Source: an uncultured Eubacteriales bacterium (GTDB lineage Bacteria; Bacillota; Clostridia; Christensenellales; UBA1242). Taken from it: 12,307 nt of DNA. Within the stretch, counting starts at the first letter, position 1. The number at the start of each line of letters is the position of its first letter. Where the stretch lies: positions 1 through 12,307 of the forward strand of contig USSZ01000029.1 of assembly GCA_900557645.1 (NCBI GenBank), given 5' to 3'. Below are positions 1 to 7,122 of this stretch, piece by piece. The position numbers and the translations under genes were made by a program. Below the pieces are notes generated by a model. It did not search any database and was not told the origin of the DNA. It was given only the letters and a program-made list of their open reading frames with translations.

Positions 1-808
1 ATCCTTGAAAACTATATCCTGTCCTTTCTGGTGGAGTTATTTCAGGCATTGCACTATCATATGTCGCTGTTACTGAACTGCTTCCTCCACTTCCATTTTG
101 TTTACTTAAAGTTATTGTATATGTATTCGCTGTCCAGACGGCATAAAGAGTTACTGTTCCATTATTTGTTGATGTCAAGTTTGATACTGATTGACTATTA
201 CTATATTCCACACTTCCATTTGCTGAAGTTGACCACCCTGCAAAACTATATCCTATTTTGGAATATCCATTTGCTGTCAAATTTTGTGCTTGATCATAGG
301 TAAAACTTTGATTTGACATACTTCCACTTGTATTTCCATTACCATCAAAACTTACTTGATAATTATTTATAGTAAAATATGCTTTGCAAACTCTATGTTT
401 TGTTGTTGTATCAAACCAATGTTTTATATAATCAGAAAACTCATAAGGATTTGTCGTTGTTGAATCTGTTTTTCCCTCAACATAAATATAATTCAAATGA
501 TAACCTGTTGCTGGTGTTGCTGTGCATGTTACATAAACAGTGTCTGCACTTGCACCAGGGTCAACATCTTTATCAACTTGTGCACCACTATCTTCAGTTG
601 CTGTCAAAGTATTATTTTCACTATAATCACCATCATGATAATAAACAGAAAATGTCCCTTTTCCTTCAGCAACTTCAGCACTTAAATACATATTTCCAGC
701 AAATGTAGGTGCTATAGAACTATTTACCAAAATTAAAGATCCACTTATCATTAATAATAAAGTCGAAATTATTATAAATAATATTATTTTATTATTCTTT
801 GTTTTCAT
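1..808 (-). CDS. Secreted InlB-repeat surface protein, N-terminal part (runs off window start)
   Basis: An open frame runs from an ATG at 808 to the window edge, giving 269 codons with no stop. Residues 1-38 look like a Sec signal peptide: a lysine-rich start (MKTKNNK), a long hydrophobic core, and a possible cleavage site after TFA. Residues 40-148 are a Ser/Thr/Asn-rich extracellular-type region without a family I recognise. From about residue 149 there is an InlB-type beta repeat (Listeria-Bacteroides repeat, Flg_new family), with VSFDGNGN, GYSFAGW and TVTLYAVW. A second copy starts near 229 (YTITLSKQNGSGG) and is cut by the window edge at GYSFQG. Such proteins are usually exported adhesins or cell-wall-associated proteins. 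A GGGGGA ribosome site lies just upstream of the ATG. No anchor is visible because the C-terminus lies outside the window. Confidence 0.85.
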   Translation of the reverse strand, partial: MKTKNNKIILFIIISTLLLMISGSLILVNSSIAPTFAGNMYLSAEVAEGKGTFSVYYHDGDYSENNTLTATEDSGAQVDKDVDPGASADTVYVTCTATPATGYHLNYIYVEGKTDSTTTNPYEFSDYIKHWFDTTTKHRVCKAYFTINNYQVSFDGNGNTSGSMSNQSFTYDQAQNLTANGYSKIGYSFAGWSTSANGSVEYSNSQSVSNLTSTNNGTVTLYAVWTANTYTITLSKQNGSGGSSSVTATYDSAMPEITPPERTGYSFQG

Positions 809-832
809 AATTTCCCCCTAATTATTTTTTTC

Positions 833-860
833 AGTATATCCCCCCCCCAGTCAAGTATAA
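833..860 (-). promoter_or_regulatory. Putative surface-protein promoter with a G9 tract in the spacer
   Basis: Read on the minus strand, a TATACT -10-like box (833-838) lies about 25 bases upstream of the surface-protein ATG. Upstream of it come an A, nine consecutive Gs (C9 on the plus strand, 840-848), and two possible -35 boxes: TTGACT (849-854, spacer 10) or TTATAC (855-860, spacer 16). Long G tracts are rare in sequence this AT-rich. Homopolymers placed between -35 and -10 boxes are a known route to phase-variable expression of surface proteins. The promoter boxes are inferred; the tract is seen directly. Confidence 0.45.
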
Positions 861-910
861 TGACATCTTTTAATTTTTTTTTGATAATTATGCGATTTAT
901 TAAAGAAATA

Positions 911-928
911 GAAAAGTAAATACTTTCC
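911..928 (-). terminator. Weak possible terminator of the tsaD-trhP unit
   Basis: A 7-bp stem including one G-U pair, with a 4-base loop, touches the trhP stop codon. On the minus strand it is followed by a T-rich but interrupted tail. It is much weaker than the other terminators in this window and may not act as one. Confidence 0.3.
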
Positions 929-2115
929 TATTTTTTCTCCACCCTTAAAATATCCCCTTCTTTTAAATCGTAAGGGCAATTAATCTCTACTATTTCTTGA
1001 ACTCTTTTTGCATCATCAATAAATTCTCCAAGTGAATTTTTAATATATTCAATCTTAATAGTTTTTAAGAAATTATTATCACTACTTAAAATTTCAAGTT
1101 CATCGCCAACTTTAAATCTATTTCTCATCTCTACTTTGACTTTTCCATCTTTAGCATTTTCCTTAGCAACAGCAATAAAAACATAGGTTTGCACTGGCAT
1201 AGAATCTTCAAGATATTCTTTATCATCAGCGCCAAAATAGAAGCCAGTTGTATAACGTCTATGACTTGTTTTTTCAAGTTCATCATGAAGAATTTTATAA
1301 TCAGAGAAGCCGTCTAAAGCACGACGATATGCATTAACTACTGAAGCAACATAATAATCCGACTTCATTCTACCTTCAATCTTTAAACTTGCAATACCAG
1401 CCTCTTCCAACTCTTTTAAATGGTCAATCAAACACATATCTTTTGAATTTAAAATATATGTCCCCCTTTCATCTTCTTCTATTGGCATTTCATCAGTCCT
1501 GTTTTCTTCTCTTATATAATATTTCCATCGACATGCTTGAACACATGCCCCTTTATTACTATCTCTGCCTGTTAAATAATTTGAAAGTAAACATCTTCCA
1601 GAATAAGAAATACACATTGCACCATGAACAAATGCTTCAAGTTCTATTTTATCACCAAGTCTTTTATGCATTTCTTTTATTTGATTAAGATTTAACTCTC
1701 TCGCAAGGACTATTCGAGTTGCTCCCATTTTTGAATAAACATCTGCAGCATAAGAATTGTTTACATTTGCTTGAGTTGAAACATGAACATTAAGAGATGG
1801 ATAATTTGTTCTTATATAAGAAATCATTCCAATATCAGAAACAATTACACCATCAACCTTTGCATCAACTAGCAATTTTAAATATTCATCAATACCATCA
1901 AAATCTTCATCATTAGCAACTATATTTAAGGTTATATAACCTTTTTTACCTCTCTGATGAAGATAATCCATTGCCTTATAAATTTCATTTTCATCAAAAT
2001 TGCCTGCAAAGGCTCTTAATCCCAATTTTTTACCAGCAAAATAAACTGCATCTGCTCCGAAATGAACTGCAGTAACAAGTTTATCAAAATTTCCTGCTGG
2101 TGCTAATAATTCCAT
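928..2115 (-). CDS. trhP: U32-family tRNA hydroxylation protein (TrhP-like)
   Basis: A 395-residue protein of the U32 'peptidase' family. Members such as YegQ/TrhP and YrrN/YrrO are now known to make 5-hydroxyuridine at tRNA position 34 using prephenate; related RlhA acts on 23S rRNA. It opens with MELLAPAGN, typical of the family. The U32 signature is at residues 160-175 (ELEAFVHGAMCISYSGRC), and Cys168, Cys175, Cys191 and Cys195 form the four-cysteine set expected to bind an Fe-S cluster. I chose the ATG at 2115 over the in-frame ATG at 2163 because GGAGG lies 6 bases upstream and homologues begin at MELLAPAG. The C-terminal ~80 residues look like the small beta domain of the family. It lies 58 bases downstream of tsaD and is probably co-transcribed with it. 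The paralogue within the family (TrhP versus RlhA) is assigned by length and family knowledge. Confidence 0.85.
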   Translation of the reverse strand: MELLAPAGNFDKLVTAVHFGADAVYFAGKKLGLRAFAGNFDENEIYKAMDYLHQRGKKGYITLNIVANDEDFDGIDEYLKLLVDAKVDGVIVSDIGMISYIRTNYPSLNVHVSTQANVNNSYAADVYSKMGATRIVLARELNLNQIKEMHKRLGDKIELEAFVHGAMCISYSGRCLLSNYLTGRDSNKGACVQACRWKYYIREENRTDEMPIEEDERGTYILNSKDMCLIDHLKELEEAGIASLKIEGRMKSDYYVASVVNAYRRALDGFSDYKILHDELEKTSHRRYTTGFYFGADDKEYLEDSMPVQTYVFIAVAKENAKDGKVKVEMRNRFKVGDELEILSSDNNFLKTIKIEYIKNSLGEFIDDAKRVQEIVEINCPYDLKEGDILRVEKK

Positions 2116-2173
2116 TTTTTCCTCCAAATTCACATAAATATAATATAAACTTAAAAAAATCAATTCAATTTTA

Positions 2174-3232
2174 TTATAAATCTACATTTGGTTTTGCTGT
2201 TAAATCAAGTTTAGCAAGTCCAATTCCATCTTTCATAAGATAATACGCCATTGAACCTATCATTGCCCCATTATCTGTGCAATACTTAAGGATCGGACTA
2301 TAAAATTCAATATTATTTTCGTTACATGCAAGTCCCAATTTTTCTTTTAAGCGTGAGTTTGCCCCAACACCACCTGCAACTACTAATTTTTTAATATTTT
2401 CTCCTTTGCATGCCTTTATAGCCTTATATGCAAGATCATCTGTTACACATTCTTGAAAAGAGCACGCAAGATCTGCTTTATTTATTTCCTGTCCTTTTTG
2501 AGATGCATTATGGACTAAATTGACAACCTCTGTTTTTACCCCACTAAAAGAAAAGTTAAGTGTATTTTTTAAACTATTTGAAACAACAAACTTATAGTTA
2601 TCACTTCCTGTTTTAGCAAGTTTATCAATTTCGGGTCCACCTGGATAAGGCAATCCTAAAACTCTTGCAACTTTATCAAATGCCTCTCCTACTGCATCAT
2701 CAACAGTTGTCCCTAAAAGTTTTATTTTGTTATAATCTTCAACTCTTAAAAGTGCAGTATGTCCACCACTAACCATAAGGCAAACAAAAGGAGGCTCAAG
2801 TTCTTTATATGAAATATAGTTTGCTGCTATGTGGCCATAAACATGACTTACTGCAATAAGTGGAATATCTAATGAATAAGCAAGTCCTTTTGCAAAGTTT
2901 ACTCCTACAAGAAGTGCTCCTATAAGACCTGCACCGAAAGTAACTGCAATCGCATCAAGTTCTTCTTTTTTAACATCTGCTTCTTTAAGTGCTTCTTTAA
3001 AAATATTGTCAATTGCAGTAATATGATTTCTTGAAGCAACTTCAGGAACAACCCCACCAAATCTTCTATGTATTTCAATTTGTGAAGCAATTATATTTGA
3101 TAATACTTCACGACCATTTTTTACTACAGCAATGCTTGTTTCATCACAAGATGATTCGATGGATAAAATAAAAACATTTTTTTTTGTCCTTAATTTTTCA
3201 AATTTTTCTTTCATTCTTTCTAGATAATTCAT
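2174..3232 (-). CDS. tsaD: tRNA N6-threonylcarbamoyladenosine transferase TsaD
   Basis: TsaD (formerly Gcp/YgjD) transfers threonylcarbamoyl from its adenylate to A37 of ANN-decoding tRNAs, working with TsaB and TsaE in the cytoplasm. Visible family motifs are the opening IESSCDETS (residues 25-33), the metal-binding HVYGH (His130 and His134), the nucleotide-site SGGHT (155-159), and VAGGVGANSRL near 285-295. The length of 352 residues is slightly above the usual 335-345 because about 20 residues (many Lys/Glu) precede the canonical start. No Shine-Dalgarno precedes the ATG at 3232, and a good promoter places the transcript start at about this codon, so translation may be leaderless. An alternative ATG at 3214 has only AGAAAG upstream. 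tsaB and tsaE are not in the window. Confidence 0.97.
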   Translation of the reverse strand: MNYLERMKEKFEKLRTKKNVFILSIESSCDETSIAVVKNGREVLSNIIASQIEIHRRFGGVVPEVASRNHITAIDNIFKEALKEADVKKEELDAIAVTFGAGLIGALLVGVNFAKGLAYSLDIPLIAVSHVYGHIAANYISYKELEPPFVCLMVSGGHTALLRVEDYNKIKLLGTTVDDAVGEAFDKVARVLGLPYPGGPEIDKLAKTGSDNYKFVVSNSLKNTLNFSFSGVKTEVVNLVHNASQKGQEINKADLACSFQECVTDDLAYKAIKACKGENIKKLVVAGGVGANSRLKEKLGLACNENNIEFYSPILKYCTDNGAMIGSMAYYLMKDGIGLAKLDLTAKPNVDL

Positions 3233-3238
3233 GGTTAT

Positions 3239-3267
3239 ATTATATCAAATCTATAAATATAAAGCAA
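3239..3267 (-). promoter_or_regulatory. tsaD promoter (sigma-A type), leaderless geometry
   Basis: Minus strand: -35 TTGCTT (3262-3267), a 17-base spacer, and a perfect -10 TATAAT (3239-3244). The -10 box ends only 6 bases before the tsaD ATG, so transcription should begin at or next to the start codon. Confidence 0.7.
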
Positions 3268-3316
3268 CAACTATTAAAAAAATGATAAAAATTGTAGTAA
3301 ATTAAGCACTTATAAT

Positions 3317-3856
3317 TTAAAATGTTAAATCATAATATTTTTTTAATTTCTTATAAATTTCTCTATCACTTATTGATTTTAATGCTTCTAATGCCATTTC
3401 ATAATACTTCTTGATTTCATCTTTTGAACCATTAAATTTATTCCAAACATCATCTTTAAAATAACATAGATCTAAATATATACTTCTTAAATTTGAAAGT
3501 TTATCAGCACAATTTATTAATTTTGTTCTTTCATCACATTTAGACAATCTTTGCATATGTAATGTTTTTCTCTCAAGATAAGGCAATCTTTTATCTTCAG
3601 ATTCACTTTCAACAATCTTGGCGATTTCATCACCAAAATTATTTGTTATCTCTTCTGCAGTCGTCCCAGTATCTTCAATTATATCATGCAAAATTCCACC
3701 AATTAATGTTGTCTGATCTGCCCCTTCTTCTCTTAAATATTGATAAACTTCATATATATGAACAATATATGGAATCTTTGTTTGTTTTCTAAATTGTTTC
3801 GAATGCTTTTCTGTTGCATAAACAAAAGCAAAATCAATTTTTTCTTTATCTATCAT
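3317..3856 (-). CDS. HD-domain protein, small alarmone hydrolase-like (MESH1/RelA-SpoT hydrolase type)
   Basis: A 179-residue single-domain HD protein resembling the hydrolase half of RelA/SpoT and stand-alone small alarmone hydrolases, which remove the 3' pyrophosphate of (p)ppGpp. Motifs follow the RSH order: YATEKHSKQFRK (13-24), YIVHIYEV (His33), HDIIEDTGTT (His57-Asp58, Glu61-Asp62), and NCADKLSNLRS (Asp118, Asn122, Arg124). No synthetase, TGS or ACT domain is present. The ATG at 3856 has AAGGAG seven bases upstream. It is divergent from a LysR regulator 140 bases away, which suggests the two are or were linked in regulation. The substrate could be another nucleotide, since stand-alone HD proteins of this type are not all ppGpp-specific. 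Confidence 0.8.
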   Translation of the reverse strand: MIDKEKIDFAFVYATEKHSKQFRKQTKIPYIVHIYEVYQYLREEGADQTTLIGGILHDIIEDTGTTAEEITNNFGDEIAKIVESESEDKRLPYLERKTLHMQRLSKCDERTKLINCADKLSNLRSIYLDLCYFKDDVWNKFNGSKDEIKKYYEMALEALKSISDREIYKKLKKYYDLTF

Positions 3857-3876
3857 TTTTCACTCCTTTTATTTGT

Positions 3877-3905
3877 ATTATAGTTCAAAATATGATATAA
3901 GTAAA
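3877..3905 (-). promoter_or_regulatory. Promoter of the HD hydrolase gene
   Basis: Minus strand: -35 TTTACT (3900-3905), a 17-base spacer, and -10 TATAAT (3877-3882). The poor -35 match fits a promoter that needs an activator. Confidence 0.6.
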
Positions 3906-3924
3906 ATATATATAATTTATGATT

Positions 3925-3945
3925 GCCATAACTTTAAATTATTGC
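3925..3945. promoter_or_regulatory. Candidate LysR-type operator dyad
   Basis: An imperfect inverted repeat, GCCATAA, seven bases, TTATTGC, matches in 6 of 7 positions. It lies between the divergent HD gene and the lysR pseudogene. Its centre is about 65 bases upstream of the predicted HD transcript start, the usual place for the recognition site of LysR-type regulators. Confidence 0.4.
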
Positions 3946-3996
3946 TAAACGTCATCATAAAAAATGCTTAAAATCGTTTTAAATAAGGAGTTAAAA

Positions 3997-4904
3997 ATGA
4001 ATATAAAAATTAATCTAGATTATTATAAAATTTTCTATGAGGTTGCTAAATATAAAAACATAACTAAAGCATCTAATGTTTTATTTATATCACAACCAGC
4101 AATCACTCAAACAATAAAAAAACTAGAAGAAACCTTAAACGCTAAACTATTTTTACGACATTCTAAAGGAGTTATATTAACCCCCATTGGACAAAAAATA
4201 TTTAATCAAGTTGAAAATGCATTAAATCTTTTGAAAATGTCGAAAATATTGCAAAAAATGAAGAAGAACTTTTATCAGGACAAATATCAATCTCATGTGG
4301 TTCAAACATCGCAAAAAAAATACTAATAAAATCAATAATCGAATTTAATTCTTTGTTTCCAAACATAAATATTAAATTAGAAGATAATGTTCAAAAGATT
4401 TCAATTAACAAACTTGAAAAAGGCGACTTGGATATTTTAATCTCTCAAAAAAATCCTGAAATAAAATCTTTAACATTTAAACATTTATGTAGCGAAAAAT
4501 ATGTCATCGTAACTAAAAATGATGATTCTAGACAAGATAAAGTTATTTTAATGTCTGAAGGAACATATTCTAGACAAATATTTGATTATTTTATTAAAAA
4601 GAATAATTTACAATTTAAAAATACTATAATAGCAAGTGGATATAATATAGCAATTGAATTATGTAAATCTGGGCTTGGATTAATGCTTGCACCATTATAT
4701 TTGGTCGAAGATTTAATAAAAACTAAAATTCTTAAAACAGCACTCAATGATATTATAATTAATGATACACAAGATTTTGGTTTTTATATTAATGAAAATA
4801 ATTTAACCAAAATTACAAAAGAATTTATTAAAATATTAATAAAAAATAATATGGGAATTAATTTAAATATGCTTTTTAATTTTAAAAATACGATAATTAA
4901 CTAA
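3997..4904 (+). pseudogene. LysR-family transcriptional regulator, frameshifted
   Basis: The first part (from the ATG at 3997, AAGGAG upstream) encodes a typical LysR winged HTH: LDYYKIFYEVAKYKNITKAS, then LFISQPAITQTIKKLEETLNAKLFLR. The frame is lost at 4228-4233, where CTTTTGAAA appears to lack one T. Adding one T joins the HTH to FENVENIAKNEEELLSGQ and then ISISCGSNIAKKI, which continues into the effector-binding domain (INIKLED, KGDLDILIS, ASGYNIAIELCKSGLGLMLAP) to a stop at 4904. The repaired protein would be about 302 residues, normal for the family. As it stands only a 110-residue HTH fragment is made. The break could be a real recent mutation or an assembly error. Inducer and targets are unknown; the divergent HD gene is the natural candidate target. 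Confidence 0.85.
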
Positions 4905-4911
4905 TTTTAAT

Positions 4912-4941
4912 AAAAAAATGCTAATTTTTTAGCATTTTTTT
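4912..4941. terminator. Bidirectional terminator between lysR and prfB
   Basis: A perfect 13-bp stem (4912-4924 with 4929-4941) with a 4-base loop. It has an A run on the left and a T run on the right, so it can end transcripts from both converging genes. Confidence 0.85.
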
Positions 4942-4957
4942 ATTAATTTATTAAAAA

Positions 4958-6053
4958 TTAAATCTTCTTTAAATATTCATTTATAAACTCTTGAATATTT
5001 CCGTCCATAACTGATTGAATATTACTATCTTCATATCCTGTTCTATGATCTTTAACGAGAGTATATGGACAAAAAACATAACTTCTTATTTGACTTCCCC
5101 ATTCTATTTTCTTAATCTCTCCCCTAATTGAAGCAAGTTTTTCAAGTTCTTCTTGTTCTTCCTTTTCTGCAAGTTTTGAATATAACATTTGCATTGCCGT
5201 TTCTTTATTTTGCACTTGCGAACGCTCAATTTGACATGAAACTACTATACCGGTAGGAATATGAGTAATTCTAACTGCACTTTCTGTCTTATTTACATTC
5301 TGTCCACCTGCACCAGAAGAACGATAGGTATCTATTTTCAAATCTTCGGGTCTAATTTCTATATTAGGCTTTTCTTCCAATTTAGGCATAACTTCAACAC
5401 TTGCAAAAGATGTATGCCTCCTTGCATTTGCATCAAAAGGAGAAATTCGGACAAGTCTATGAACACCCTTTTCTGCTTTTAAAAAGCCATAAGCATTTTC
5501 ACCATCAATTTCAAATGTAATAGATTTAAGCCCTGCTTCATCACCATTGATAACATCTAAAATTTTTAATTTAAAATCAGATTTTTCTGCATATATCTTA
5601 TACATTCTAAAAAGCATTTCAGTCCAATCTTGTGCCTCTGTTCCACCTGCACCTGAATGTAAAGTCATTATAGCATCATAAGAATCATACTTACCAGACA
5701 ATAATGTTTGTATTTTTGCCTTTTCTACTTTGCTTTCTAACAAATGTAAACTTTCCTCTATTTCATTATCAAGTGAAGAATCATGAGTTTCTTCACTCAA
5801 TTCAACATAAGCCTGACAATCATTAAAACAATTTTGAAGGTCTTTAATTAATTCTATTTTACCTTCATAATGTTTTATCTTTTTCCCAACCTCTAAAACC
5901 TTCTTTTGATCAAGATAAAAATCTTCTTTTAATTGTTCATCTTTTAACTTCCCAAGTTCTTTTTCACAATTTTCAGGGTCAAAGACACTCCTTTATAAAT
6001 TTTAATTCTTCACTTACTGCATTTAATCTTTCTTTAACATTATCTAAAATCAT
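4958..6053 (-). CDS. prfB: Peptide chain release factor 2 with programmed +1 frameshift
   Basis: RF2 releases peptides at UGA and UAA codons on the ribosome. The gene starts at the ATG at 6053 (TAGGAG upstream) and reads 24 codons to an in-frame UGA. A +1 shift there opens a 340-codon frame that ends at 4958, giving a 364-residue protein, the normal RF2 length. The stop-recognition tripeptide SPF lies at residues 204-206. The catalytic GGQ lies at 249-251 inside SSGAGGQNVNKTES, and the N-terminal coiled-coil domain is made only after the shift. An ATG-initiated reading of the main frame alone would begin at residue 85 and miss that domain. It has its own promoter, converges with lysR, and is followed by a strong hairpin terminator. 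Confidence 0.96.
5979..5994 (-). promoter_or_regulatory. RF2 autoregulatory frameshift site
   Basis: Minus strand: a Shine-Dalgarno-like AAAGGAG, three bases, then CTT TGA C. CTT is codon 24 and UGA is codon 25. The spacing and slip codon match the classic bacterial prfB signal, in which low RF2 lets the ribosome slip +1 instead of stopping at UGA. Confidence 0.95.
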
Positions 6054-6083
6054 ATAATTCTCCTATATTTTTTAAACTGTTAG

Positions 6084-6112
6084 ATTATAACAAATTTAAA
6101 AATAAATTGCAA
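6084..6112 (-). promoter_or_regulatory. prfB promoter
   Basis: Minus strand: -35 TTGCAA (6107-6112), a 17-base spacer, and -10 TATAAT (6084-6089). It is followed after about 20 bases by the TAGGAG ribosome site. Confidence 0.7.
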
Positions 6113-6175
6113 CATTATAGTTTTTTAAATTATAATTATCATTTATATTAAATATTTTATAATCCTTATAATTAA

Positions 6176-6259
6176 AACTATGTGATAAAAATTTGACACC
6201 TGTCAAATTTTAGATTGCCGAACGGCAATCAACACGCCCTTGCGTGTAATCACATAGTT
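6176..6259. other. Perfect four-way-junction (cloverleaf) inverted-repeat element
   Basis: An outer 11-bp stem (6176-6186 with 6249-6259) encloses three hairpins. Arm 1 has 10 bp (6188-6211, loop ACCT). Arm 2 has 7 bp (6213-6230, loop GAAC). Arm 3 has 5-6 bp (6232-6247, loop CCTT). There is no mismatch in any stem, and only three to four bases remain unpaired at the junction. Arms 2 and 3 are GC-rich compared with their surroundings. The element lies upstream of both divergent genes (prfB and the coat-like gene), between their promoters. A TATAAT box at 6167-6172 precedes it on the plus strand, without a convincing -35. It lacks tRNA consensus bases and has no terminator tail. It could be a small RNA, a MITE-like or folded single-strand recombination site, or a protein-bound cruciform; I cannot name a family. 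Confidence 0.8.
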
Positions 6260-6332
6260 AAGGTTTCACGTCTTTAATAATTTATTATATAAAAAAAGAT
6301 AAAAAATAACTTACAAAACTTTTTATAAAATC

Positions 6333-6360
6333 ACACATTTTTTAATATTAACATATATTA
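6333..6360 (+). promoter_or_regulatory. Possible sporulation-sigma (SigK-like) promoter of the coat-like gene
   Basis: AC, 17 bases, then CATATATTA fits the SigK pattern AC-N17-CATANNNTA, about 50 bases before the coat-like gene. The match is short and the sequence AT-rich, so it could be chance. An ordinary sigma-A -10 (TACAAT at 6357) overlaps it. Confidence 0.25.
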
Positions 6361-6409
6361 CAATAGTGGTTTTACATCAAAAATTAAAAGTAAAATCAGG
6401 AGGTTTAAA

Positions 6410-7069
6410 ATGTCATTTTATATCAATAATACAAATCCATTCCGTCCTGGTCCAATGACAGGAAATCCTATGAATGGAATTTGTGAAAAGGTTTTAATCG
6501 AAACTACTAAAGTTTTTGATGCCTGCGTATCACAAGATACAGAAACTGGAATCGTTTTACCTGTAACATCATTCAATCCTGCATCACCTGCACTTCCATT
6601 AACTTTCATTTCAGCACAAAATCAAATAGGTTCAGATGTTGTAGTAAGTGATATTGTTATAGACAGAATCGACCAAACACCTAACTATGCAAATGTCAGC
6701 ATGACAATCACAATTCCTTTAACAGTAACTTATAGAGATGCAAATGGAGTAGTTGGAACAGGAACATCAAGTATAACAGTAAATAAAAGCACTGTATTAT
6801 TTGTTCCACAACCTTCAGTAACACCTATTGATATCAAAGCAACAGCATTATTTTCAAGTTCAATAGGAAGTTATACATCAGAAAATACATTTACAGTAAC
6901 AGGTTGTCTTCAAATAATCATAAAAGTAACTGCTGTAGTAGATATTCTCGTTCCATCTTATGGTTATCCAGTTATTCCACCTTGTCAAGCCTGTCAAAAT
7001 TGCACTGCTTGTCCTGGACTTAATGACCTTCCATTATATCCAACTGCTGTAACAGGGCCAAGAGTATAA
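6410..7069 (+). CDS. Cysteine-rich coat-like hypothetical protein
   Basis: A 219-residue protein with no signal peptide or membrane segment, translated from an ATG with AGGAGG seven bases upstream. After a Pro/Gly/Asn-rich start (residues 1-23) comes ICEKVLIETTKVFDAC (24-39), then a long beta-rich, Val/Thr-rich middle that resembles SPOCS/DUF3794-like and other clostridial coat-like proteins (VTYRDANGVVGTG, 106-118). It ends with VDILVPSYGYPVIPPC (177-192) and an unusual CxxCxxCxxC run (Cys192, 195, 198, 201), then a Pro-rich tail. Total cysteines are seven (25, 39, 166 and the four above), suited to disulphide cross-linking or metal binding. The gene stands alone, upstream of a bidirectional terminator. 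The link to spore coat or exosporium is inference from composition and remembered family resemblance; its function is not shown here. Confidence 0.65.
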   Translation: MSFYINNTNPFRPGPMTGNPMNGICEKVLIETTKVFDACVSQDTETGIVLPVTSFNPASPALPLTFISAQNQIGSDVVVSDIVIDRIDQTPNYANVSMTITIPLTVTYRDANGVVGTGTSSITVNKSTVLFVPQPSVTPIDIKATALFSSSIGSYTSENTFTVTGCLQIIIKVTAVVDILVPSYGYPVIPPCQACQNCTACPGLNDLPLYPTAVTGPRV

Positions 7070-7087
7070 AATATTTTTGAAAAAAAC

Positions 7088-7116
7088 AAATAAAAGGCTA
7101 TTTAAGCCTTTTATTT
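7088..7116. terminator. Bidirectional terminator between the coat-like gene and the 2H gene
   Basis: A perfect 12-bp stem (7088-7099 with 7105-7116) with loop ATTTA and A/T tails on both sides. It serves the two converging transcripts. Confidence 0.85.
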
Positions 7117-7122
7117 TATTTT

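Noticed and set aside
379..708. Plus-strand open frames over the first surface-protein gene
   Set aside because: They are His/Leu/Tyr-rich shadows of the minus-strand gene, which has a signal peptide and recognised repeats.
3964..3996. Upstream in-frame ATG for the LysR gene
   Set aside because: The ATG at 3997 has AAGGAG at proper spacing and gives the family-typical N-terminus; the AAGGAG would lie inside the longer reading.
6176..6259. tRNA gene reading of the cloverleaf
   Set aside because: Stem sizes (11, 10, 7, 5-6) do not fit, and there is no T-loop consensus, anticodon loop or acceptor pattern.
6418..6609. Minus-strand open frame inside the coat-like gene
   Set aside because: It is fully antisense to a gene with an AGGAGG site and has no independent support.
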